Notes under the pieces: model-generated | Seen by the model: only the letters and a program-made list of their open reading frames with translations | The model's database searches: none | What the model was told of the DNA's origin: nothing | Shown here: piece by piece, positions 52,655-59,633 of the stretch | How the letters are laid out: each line of letters opens with the position of its first letter | Position numbering within the stretch: the stretch's first letter is position 1 | Made by a program: the position numbers and the translations under genes | NCBI GenBank assembly: GCA_040756375.1 | Contig: JBFLZC010000007.1 | Span: 62,001-126,000 of the forward strand | Direction: 5' to 3' | Source: VGSG01 sp040756375 | GTDB lineage: Bacteria > Desulfobacterota > Desulfomonilia > Desulfomonilales > Desulfomonilaceae | Length of the DNA stretch: 64,000 bases

Positions 52655-53170
52655 TTAGGAGGGTTGCCCCACGCCCCGACCGAAGCCGGCTCCGCCGCAG
52701 CAGCCGGCCGGGCCACGACCCGCGCATCCGCCTCGACAGGAACCGAAGCCGAATCCAGGACCTGTTCCAGGACCGAACGAGCCATACTGCTGCCGCTGTT
52801 CAGGGGTGAGGACTTCTCGGAAGGACTTGTCCATGGTCCGCTGCTCGTTGCGCATCTTATCTTGCAGGGCCCAGATTTCGTCTTTCTTCTTGTCGATCGC
52901 GCTCTCGTCCGGCTTGGACGCGGAACTGAGCTCCATCAATTCGAGGCGCTTCTTGCTCATTTCAGCCCTCAGCGGCTCTGTCTTCTTGAGGAACTCCAGT
53001 CTCAGGGACTGCATCTTCTGCTGCTGCTCGGGGGTCAAATTAGACCATGCCTGGGGCCCGGGGCCAAAACCACCCGGTCCACCGCAGCATGGGGCGCCGG
53101 CGTAGGCAACCACGGCAGTCGCGACCAATGCCAGAGCAGCCAAGACAACCACCACCTTACCAACTTTCAT
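52655..53170 (-). CDS. Spy/ZraP-like periplasmic protein
   Basis: 171 residues with a signal peptide (MKVGKVVVVLAALALVATAVVAYAGA). The helical middle part has the LTxxQ-like motifs LTPEQQQKMQSLRLEF and REVLTPEQRQQYGSF, typical of the Spy/CpxP/ZraP family of periplasmic chaperones and zinc-linked stress proteins. The C-terminal 45 residues and the N-terminus of the mature protein are rich in Gly, Pro and Cys (CCGGPGGFG; SCRGGCAGRGPAGCCGG), plausible metal-binding tails. AAAGGAG precedes the ATG. It lies next to a sigma/anti-sigma/metal-sensor operon, so envelope or metal stress is a likely inducer. Confidence 0.83.
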   Translation of the reverse strand: MKVGKVVVVLAALALVATAVVAYAGAPCCGGPGGFGPGPQAWSNLTPEQQQKMQSLRLEFLKKTEPLRAEMSKKRLELMELSSASKPDESAIDKKKDEIWALQDKMRNEQRTMDKSFREVLTPEQRQQYGSFGPGTGPGFGFGSCRGGCAGRGPAGCCGGAGFGRGVGQPS

Positions 53171-53315
53171 CGTGAATCTCCTTTTGAAACATGCTCAATG
53201 CGTTTCTATCGCTCAATACCGTGAAGAGCGGGAAAACCCGCGGTGACTATCAACTTTTTTGGGATCCCTCTGCAGCGAGTGTCAAAAATAATGTCTGATT
53301 GCTGCTCCGACATTG

Positions 53316-53416
53316 GTAGGCGCCGGCCTCCGCGCCGGTGCATTATTCTTAATAATCAACGAACTCGGGCCGACAGAGCCTGCCCCGGACATGATCCGGG
53401 GGACGCCGGCCCCTAC
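53316..53416. repeat. weaker relative of the 'GTAGGGGCG...CGCCCCTAC' palindrome
   Basis: Begins GTAGGCGCCGGCC, has CCGCGCCGGTGC, and ends GACGCCGGCCCCTAC. Lies between the ZraP-like and CnrX-like genes; the remainder of 53171-53589 shows no gene. Confidence 0.55.
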
Positions 53417-53589
53417 CGATACTATTCAAACGCGAGCTATCCAAGAGACTAGGAATTGTGACAACCAGCATAACCGGTGGGAAGGTCACACAAGACAGGG
53501 GCATCTCGGGTTGAGTCCCGCGGTGGACGGAACGAAACCCGACTCAATATCTATCCTCTAAAATAAGTGGGTAACGCTTTGAAGAATCG

Positions 53590-54123
53590 CTATTCAGCCG
53601 GTTTGGGAGCGCCTGTGGGATGTACAGGGCAAATGCACTGCCCACCACGCCATTCGGAGCCCGGTCCCATCTGTCTTTTCCAGCCCATGCCAGGACCCAT
53701 CATGGGGCAGGCTCGGTCCTTGAGGAAAGTGAGAAATGCGGCCCTCCTGTCTTCAGGAAGGCGCTGCATGATCTGGCGGATTCGCTCCATGGCCATGCGC
53801 TCTTCCTCGGCCTTGAGCATGTCCAGTTCGTTGAGAGCCTTTTCAGCAGCCTTGGAGTCCTGTGGTTTCGTTGCGATAAGGTCCAGCAGTTCGGCTTTCT
53901 TCTCGATAATGGTCTGGCGCTTCTCCATGAGCTGGCGGGGTCCGTCGCTCTTCCACATACCGCGAATCATCCTGAAATCATTCTCGGAGAGCGGGCCTTG
54001 AATCCCGGCTCCTGACGCCGCGCCACGTTCGGGTAGCCACAAATGCCACCCAATGGTCCCAGCTACCGCGATATTCAGAGCCACGGAAAACGCGAAGAGC
54101 ACTATGAAGAGTCCCCTTTTCAT
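53590..54123 (-). CDS. periplasmic heavy-metal-sensor (CnrX/Metal_resist-like) protein
   Basis: 177 residues with an uncleaved-looking N-terminal anchor (about residues 4-28). The helical region (LSENDFRMIRGMWKSDGPRQLMEKRQTIIEKKAELLDLIATKPQD, MAMERIRQIMQRLPEDRRAAFLTFL) matches the four-helix heavy-metal sensor/Metal_resist group related to CnrX and Spy. The C-terminus has Met/Cys-rich motifs (CPMMGPGMGW, CICPVHP). Its start overlaps the anti-sigma stop (ATGA), as expected for a sensor that signals through an ECF sigma factor. Confidence 0.82.
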   Translation of the reverse strand: MKRGLFIVLFAFSVALNIAVAGTIGWHLWLPERGAASGAGIQGPLSENDFRMIRGMWKSDGPRQLMEKRQTIIEKKAELLDLIATKPQDSKAAEKALNELDMLKAEEERMAMERIRQIMQRLPEDRRAAFLTFLKDRACPMMGPGMGWKRQMGPGSEWRGGQCICPVHPTGAPKPAE

Positions 54124-54566
54124 CGCACGCTCTCCTGGCCATGGATCTCGGTCAAAACCTCGCCAAACGACATGCCCGGCGAAGATACGAGTAGCTCTAA
54201 ACCGGCGTCCGGCGGGGGACCTTCAAGGATCTCAGTTAGCGACCGCCCAGCCAGGTTGCCCAGGCCCACAGCCACCATGATCAGCGCCACCGCCACTGGG
54301 ACCTGTATCCACCGAGGCACGAAGATCGAGGTCTGAGATCCTCGCCTTTCTTCCACGATGCGTGCTTTGACCATCCGCGCCAGGGCCATCCTGGGCTCAA
54401 GACGCGGCATGGACTTCAGGCTCCGGTCAAGCGACGTCAATCTTTCGTGGAAAGCCCTGCATTCGGCGCAACTCGACAGGTGTTCCTGCACAGTTGTCAC
54501 GACGTCTGCGTCCAGCTCTCCATCTACGAGCCTGCCGATGATCTTTTGACAGTCACCGCACCTCAT
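54120..54566 (-). CDS. zinc-finger anti-sigma factor
   Basis: 148 residues from ATG 54566 (GGAGG upstream); a longer frame to 54626 is not needed. The N-terminal MRCGDCQKII...HLSSCAEC forms a zf-HC2 anti-sigma domain, followed by a basic cytoplasmic segment and one transmembrane helix (VPVAVALIMVAVGLGNLAG, about residues 93-112), then a periplasmic C-terminus. It should bind the ECF sigma factor encoded upstream and release it on an envelope signal. Confidence 0.87.
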   Translation of the reverse strand: MRCGDCQKIIGRLVDGELDADVVTTVQEHLSSCAECRAFHERLTSLDRSLKSMPRLEPRMALARMVKARIVEERRGSQTSIFVPRWIQVPVAVALIMVAVGLGNLAGRSLTEILEGPPPDAGLELLVSSPGMSFGEVLTEIHGQESVR

Positions 54567-54663
54567 AACCGCTTCCTCCACATATGCATACCCCGCGGAA
54601 ACGAGAATCCCGCGCGCCGCGATCAAGAAACCTGCGTGTTTGACCTTATGCCGATTCGCTTTT

Positions 54664-54719
54664 AAGAAAGTAAGACGGGGAGAACCTTTTTGAAAAAAGG
54701 TTCCCCCGTGCTTTACTTC
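54664..54719. repeat. hairpin related to the GC-rich dispersed element, between sigma and anti-sigma genes
   Basis: Core arms CGGGG...AACCTTTTT and AAAAAGGTTCCCCCG at 54675-54709, with outer AAAGTAA/TTTACTT arms. It could attenuate transcription from the sigma gene into the anti-sigma gene on the minus strand. Confidence 0.6.
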
Positions 54720-54736
54720 TTTGAAAGCGCTCCCTT

Positions 54737-55324
54737 TTATTCACTTTCCATGATCTCCAGCAGCCTCTTCCTGGCCCGAAAGATCAGAGATTCCACTGAA
54801 GAGGCTGAAGCTCCCATAATTGCGGCGATCTCCGCATAGCTCATGTCTTCCTGGGTCTTGAGCATGAGCGCGATGCGTTGCCGTTCAGGCAGCTCGTTCA
54901 GCGCTCCTTGCACCCTCGCCATCTCCTGCTTGGTTGCCAGGAGGTGTTCCGCGTCCTGCGCGTCCTCAGAGGCAGGGATATACTCTTCCATAGAATCGTT
55001 TTCGTACCCGAAGACGTCGCTGAATGCTCTGGTCGCCCGTCTCTTAAGATAGCTATACACGTTGATGCTCTGGTTGCGGGCAATGGTCAGGACCCAGGTC
55101 TTGAAGCTTGCCCGTGCAGGCTGGTATTGATCCAGGCTTCGAAAGACTCTCAGGAAGGTCTCTTGGACCACCTCTTCGGCTTCAGGAGCGGAAGCGGTGA
55201 TGCCGATCGCAACGCGATAGACGAGTGAGGTGTACCGATCCACGAGTGCCGCAAACGCCTCGTCGGAGCCCTCTCTTGCTCGCCTGACCAGCTCTTCATC
55301 CTTGAGCCCCACATGTGAACTCAT
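54737..55324 (-). CDS. ECF-type RNA polymerase sigma factor
   Basis: 195 residues. Region 2 is visible as DEAFAALVDRYTSLVYRVAIGI...AEEVVQETFLRVFRSLDQYQP...TWVLTIARNQSIN and region 4 as LPERQRIALMLKTQEDMSYAEIAAIMGASASSVESLIFRARKRLLE, typical of group-4 sigma factors. Followed by a zf-HC2 anti-sigma gene and a CnrX-like sensor, so a metal- or envelope-stress regulon is likely. Confidence 0.93.
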   Translation of the reverse strand: MSSHVGLKDEELVRRAREGSDEAFAALVDRYTSLVYRVAIGITASAPEAEEVVQETFLRVFRSLDQYQPARASFKTWVLTIARNQSINVYSYLKRRATRAFSDVFGYENDSMEEYIPASEDAQDAEHLLATKQEMARVQGALNELPERQRIALMLKTQEDMSYAEIAAIMGASASSVESLIFRARKRLLEIMESE

Positions 55325-55536
55325 TCAGCCTAATAACCTCCTCAACGACACCATCTCTGTACACCATCGAAACGCAAAATCACATGGGGAGCATGAACCG
55401 CGTCTTCGGTGTAGGAAGTAAGGCTTTATGCTAGAGTCCGGCGTTCCCGACCAACTGCGGCGAGTCATTTGACGCTTACAATTGCGAGGGCGCTAAGCCC
55501 AAAGGATCTCCTCGTCATTCCCGTGAACGCTTGCCC

Positions 55537-55754
55537 TCGCGAACCGCCATGATCGCTCGATCACAACGGAACATGGAAATGCTGCAAACGAGTCTGGTGC
55601 CACGGATGTGTCCCGTCCCTCGGGACTCATCCGTGCTTGCGCGTTATTTCCCGATAGCCCACGAGATCCTCGCCACCACTTGACCCCTATGCGAAGGACG
55701 GTCCCACGGACCACACCCGCACGGATGAGCCTTCGGCACATCCGTGGCACCAAA
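55537..55754. repeat. dispersed palindromic repeat, 'CCACGGA/TCCGTGG' family, copy 2
   Basis: Lead-in CGCGAACCGCCATGATC and GATCACAACGGAA, then GGTGCCACGGATGTG (near 55597) and the complementary CACATCCGTGGCACC (near 55737). Within the 820-bp gene-free stretch 55325-56145. Confidence 0.8.
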
Positions 55755-55870
55755 CAAGAGTTGCCTAGTCCATTGAGAGTGGACCGTTTTCAGGCGAAAA
55801 CGGGGGCAGGAATCCAGGTAGCGCGCATGGCACAGGCTATCTCGAAACCTTGGGATGCACGGAATTCCAG

Positions 55871-55925
55871 GTAGGGGCGCTTCGAGAAGCGCCCTGATTC
55901 CGGGCGGTTCACGAACCGCCCCTAC
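55871..55925. repeat. dispersed palindrome 'GTAGGGGCG...CGCCCCTAC' (copy B)
   Basis: Ends GTAGGGGCG and CGCCCCTAC, with hairpins GGCGCTTCGAGAAGCGCC and GGGCGGTTCACGAACCGCCC. The rest of the 55325-56145 gap holds no recognisable gene. Confidence 0.85.
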
Positions 55926-56145
55926 CGAATGGGTGACAGAATCACGACGGTTGTGACAGCCTAGGCCATGCGCCCGTACAGGATTCCTTCGTCATTCCAC
56001 TCTTCGCGATGACAGCTCGTATTTCCTGTTTTACGAGAACCATACCGAACTGGTATAAGTGCTGCGAAGGAGTATGGGGCTCAGCGATTCAATCTGGCTT
56101 GCCTTGGCCGACACGTCGGTATTCCTGCGATAGGGAGGACTACCA

Positions 56146-56433
56146 ATGAGAACAAAGCGTAATTGGGTGACCACGGTACTCACTGCGGCCGCAATCTTGG
56201 CGTGCATTGTGTTGTCTGTGTGCGGAAATGTGAATGCTAAGGACAATTACGGCCAAACGGTCCTGATGGATGCTGCCTGGAAGAAGAACTTCGAACTCGT
56301 GACACGTCTCGTCAATGACGGAGCTGACGTGAATGCCAAGGACGAACTTGGTGAAACAGTCTTGGACTATGCTTTTGTCCGCCCAGATCAGCCGGAAATC
56401 GTTCAGTACTTGAAGGCTCAAGGCGCGAAGTGA
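56146..56433 (+). CDS. small secreted ankyrin-repeat protein
   Basis: 95 residues; AGGGAGGA upstream of the ATG. A signal peptide or anchor (about residues 8-31, ending VCGNVNA) is followed by two ankyrin units: DNYGQTVLMDAAWKKNFELVTRLVNDGADVNAKD and ELGETVLDYAFVRPDQPEIVQYLKAQGAK. Likely periplasmic protein-protein interaction module, partner unknown. Confidence 0.83.
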   Translation: MRTKRNWVTTVLTAAAILACIVLSVCGNVNAKDNYGQTVLMDAAWKKNFELVTRLVNDGADVNAKDELGETVLDYAFVRPDQPEIVQYLKAQGAK

Positions 56434-56493
56434 TACGGGGGAGGAAGCCCCCTAGCAAGGGAACGGGATGCCATAGGCGTACACCTACCAACG

Positions 56494-57915
56494 ATGGAAG
56501 CCCGGCCGCGTAATCACCTGACAGTTTTGGCTGGAATCGCGCTGATCGGCCTCCACATTGCGCTCGCGTGGCTATCATCGCAATTCGATCATAGTGTACC
56601 CCTGATCGAGAAGCCGATTCTGTGGCTCGTGACGCTGGAACTGGCTGCAGGGGCCTTCTTTTTGCTATCCGTCTATGCCGTTGGCGGTGCCGCAAATCGG
56701 GGCATAGTAGCGTGGGTGCTCCTCGTGGGGGTAGCTCTCCGAGGGCTGATGTTTGGCTCCACGCCCATACTCGAAGATGACTATTATCGGTACCTGCTCG
56801 ACGGAGCAGTTGTGGCCAAAGGCTTTAGCCCGTATCGGTACGAGCCGGATCGGTTCAAGTTCCGAACAGAGCAGCTTCCGGAGCCGCTCCAGCAGGTCGC
56901 CGCCAATGGGCTTGGCTCTATTGGCCGAATCAATCACCCTCATCTGAAGACTATTTATCCACCCTCGGCTCAGGCTGTCTTCGCGGCGGCATATCTGCTT
57001 GGCCCGTGGTCCGTCCTTGCCCTGAAGGCTGTCCTTTTGCTCTTCGACGTGGTCACTGTTGCACTGCTGTGGCTGATTCTGCGTGGTCTTGGACGATCCT
57101 CCGCGTGGGTGTTGATCTACTGGTGGAACCCGGTGGTGATCAAGGAAATCTATAATTCCGCTCACATGGACGTTATCGCGGTGCCGCTGGTCCTTGGAGC
57201 ACTGATGCTGAGTTTTCGAGGCATGTCCTTCCGTGCGTCCGGAATGCTTGCTCTGGCGGTGGGCGCCAAAGTCTGGCCGCTGGTTCTTGCGCCAGTTGTC
57301 TTTCGGCCTCTCCTTCGAGAGCCACGCAAATTGCTTGCTGCGGTGGGCCTTTTCATGGGTGCGACGATTGTGCTCTTCGTCCCCGTGTACATGGCTGGTC
57401 TGGACCTGAATTCAGGCTTCGCGGCTTATAGCCGCGCCTGGGAAATGAATGACGCTCTGTATATGCTCATCGTGTGGGTGGTGAAGCGGCTGCTTGAATT
57501 TGGCTCAATTCAGGGTATCCATGCGCACATTATCGCGCGGATTGTAGTGGTCAGCGTACTTGCAGGCTGGATTGTCTGGGTCTTGCGAAAGCACGCGACA
57601 GATGCCGCGTTCCTCTGGAACAAGTGCCTGCTCATCATGGCTGCACTGTTCTTGCTGAGTCCCGCGCAGTTCCCGTGGTACTACCTGTGGGTAATCCCCT
57701 TTATGACGATCTCTCCTCGAGTATCATTGCTCGTTCTCAATGTGCTCCTACCCTTGTACTATCTTCGGTTCTATTTCTTGGCCCACGGAGAGACCGAAAC
57801 GTTCGATCACCTTGTCGTGTGGCTCGAGTATGTACCGGTATGGGTCTTGGTTGGGTGGGAATGGTTGCGGCCCGAAAGCAGTGGGAGAATCCGGCGTCCG
57901 CCCATAGGGGCTTAA
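56494..57915 (+). CDS. multi-spanning glycosyltransferase-like (GT-C/DUF2029-type) membrane protein
   Basis: 473 residues with about ten to twelve hydrophobic helices. The first large loop contains EDDYYRYLLDGAVVAKGFSPYRYEP, the D/E-rich motif typical of polyprenyl-phosphate-dependent GT-C mannosyl/arabinosyltransferases and DUF2029 proteins, followed by HPHLKTIYPPSAQAVF. It probably transfers a sugar from a lipid carrier on the outer face of the inner membrane. The start has no strong ribosome-binding site. Alone on its strand apart from the ankyrin gene 60 bases upstream. Confidence 0.78.
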   Translation: MEARPRNHLTVLAGIALIGLHIALAWLSSQFDHSVPLIEKPILWLVTLELAAGAFFLLSVYAVGGAANRGIVAWVLLVGVALRGLMFGSTPILEDDYYRYLLDGAVVAKGFSPYRYEPDRFKFRTEQLPEPLQQVAANGLGSIGRINHPHLKTIYPPSAQAVFAAAYLLGPWSVLALKAVLLLFDVVTVALLWLILRGLGRSSAWVLIYWWNPVVIKEIYNSAHMDVIAVPLVLGALMLSFRGMSFRASGMLALAVGAKVWPLVLAPVVFRPLLREPRKLLAAVGLFMGATIVLFVPVYMAGLDLNSGFAAYSRAWEMNDALYMLIVWVVKRLLEFGSIQGIHAHIIARIVVVSVLAGWIVWVLRKHATDAAFLWNKCLLIMAALFLLSPAQFPWYYLWVIPFMTISPRVSLLVLNVLLPLYYLRFYFLAHGETETFDHLVVWLEYVPVWVLVGWEWLRPESSGRIRRPPIGA

Positions 57916-58009
57916 ATAAAAAAAGGCTTCCGTGATAACAAGTACGTGTCGCCCTCCGCCTACCCCCCCTAGGCGTTAGAATAAGGCTCAGCCTATTCTC
58001 TGAATTTTG

Positions 58010-58265
58010 GTGTCCCGCAGGGACACCCAGATAGTAGCCCGGCAATTCATTGCCGGATGAGGCCAACCGTCAAAGAATAACATCTCTTAGTCCCGGAGGG
58101 ACGGTAGAGTTATTACGGAACGCGAACCCGATCTGCCGACATAATTACGGCCCCGGTTCAAGCCCGGGGCAAGCTTTCTGTCGTCCCTCTGGGACTATAG
58201 CTATCGGAGATCTCAGAGCTTTTCCCGGCGATGAATCGCCGGGCTACTTTCGGTTGCCCCTCTGG
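58010..58265. repeat. dispersed 'GTCCCnnnGGGAC / CGGCAA-TTGCCG' repeat cluster
   Basis: Several small hairpins: TGTCCCGCAGGGACA, CCGGCAATTCATTGCCGG, GTCCCGGAGGGACGG, GTCCCTCTGGGAC and CCCGGCGATGAATCGCCGGG. Occupies most of the 594-bp gap 57916-58509. Further downstream, 58320-58430 is GC-rich without a gene. Confidence 0.75.
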
Positions 58266-58509
58266 GGCCACTCAAGGTCAAATATAGCGAACTTATTTCA
58301 GCGCCTATGCCCCTACCCCCAACCCGTCGAGGGAGGGGGTCCGGAAACCCTCTCCCCTTGTGGGGCAGTCCCGCGGTCTCGCGGGATTCCAGCCTGCCGG
58401 CGGTCTGGAAAGGCCGCCCCACAATATACAAACCGGAACAGCAAGCATCAGGGACCAGTCCTATCTTAGCGTCTATGCGGCTTTCCCCTCATTGAACATG
58501 GCCAGCCAT

Positions 58510-59172
58510 TCACGCGAACCGGAGTATGGCCTCTACCGGTTCTCGCTCGCTCCTGAAGAGGCTCGCGGGAGAATCAGGATGTGGATAACCAATCGCGATG
58601 CCGATTACCACTTTCTTGTTTTCAGGGATGCCGAGCACTCGCTTGATGATATCCGGATAGTGCATGGAACAAGCCAAGTAAACGGTTCCCAGCCCTTCCT
58701 GGAACGCCGCGTGGCATATCGTGGTGCCTATGGACCCAAGATCCAGACATGAGTACGGTTCGTTGAGCGCTCCGTCTATGGTGAGATAGATACAGGCCGG
58801 TGCGCCGAAGAACTGATACATGCTGAGGTAGTGCTTCATGCGAGCCGCGTTGTCCCCTCGTTCGATCCCCATGAGGTTGAACAGAGCCCTGCCAAGGCCC
58901 ATGTAACGTTTCTTGTGCGCCTCAGGGTAGTCGATAGGCATGGTGATGTCGGGCCGCGGTGGATTGCCCTTTTGGACCTCCGCTACGAATTCCTCGCTTA
59001 ACTGCTTGGCTTTTGCGCCGTCAGCCACAACGATTTCCCAGGGCTGAGTATTTCCCCATGAAGGGACCCAACGGGCCACGTCCACTATCTTGGTGATCAG
59101 TTCGCGGGGGACCGGATCCGGAAGGAAAGCCCTGATGCTGCGTCTGCCGCGAACAGCCTCGTTCAGTTCCAT
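58510..59172 (-). CDS. nitroreductase-family FMN protein
   Basis: 220 residues from ATG 59172 (GAGGAGGG upstream); a longer frame to 59226 is less likely. Family motifs are AVRGRRSIRAFLPDPVPRELI, ARWVPSWGNTQPWEIVV, DLGSIGTTICHAAFQEGLGTVYLACS and VVIGIAIGYP. Homodimeric FMN flavoprotein that reduces nitro groups, quinones or similar using NAD(P)H or another donor. Physiological substrate unknown; gene isolated by repeat-rich gaps. Confidence 0.9.
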   Translation of the reverse strand: MELNEAVRGRRSIRAFLPDPVPRELITKIVDVARWVPSWGNTQPWEIVVADGAKAKQLSEEFVAEVQKGNPPRPDITMPIDYPEAHKKRYMGLGRALFNLMGIERGDNAARMKHYLSMYQFFGAPACIYLTIDGALNEPYSCLDLGSIGTTICHAAFQEGLGTVYLACSMHYPDIIKRVLGIPENKKVVIGIAIGYPHPDSPASLFRSEREPVEAILRFA

Positions 59173-59322
59173 ATTCACCCTCCTCAACGCTGCCGTGAAT
59201 TCTTGTGTGCAGCAAAGATAGACCATACCACGTTTTCGGCGCTCGGAAGAAGAATAACGAAGCAGAACGTCAACTCGGGTTTCTCACTTGGCCCGACCCG
59301 ACCTCCGAACAATAGCCGCACA

Positions 59323-59424
59323 CGTCATTGCGATTCCCGCGGGACGCGGCACGAAGCAATCTCACGAATGGTGCCAAGAGAGATTGCTTCGTCCCTCGGA
59401 TCGAGTCCGGGGTTCTCGCAATGG
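59323..59424. repeat. dispersed 'GTCATTGCGA ... GAAGCAATCTC' palindrome
   Basis: Inner arms GAAGCAATCTC (59353-59363) and GAGATTGCTTC (59380-59390), with outer CGTCATTGCGA and TCTCGCAATGGC. A widespread type of bacterial intergenic repeat; the 59173-59633 gap has no gene. Confidence 0.8.
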
Positions 59425-59633
59425 CATGGTTGAGGCAATTGCCTCGCTGTGGCTGACTGCTGACCAGCGCGTCATGTCGGGTTTTGCGAGGCTCAGCCCG
59501 ACCTACCCGCCTCGGAATCAGGTGGGAACACGTGGTCTGTTTTGCTTTACAATTGCTGCGGGCTGGTTGATAATTTCGGGTGCTATTCCTTTGTTTCCAC
59601 TTCAATAGAGATAATTCCCAAGGAGGATGGAAA

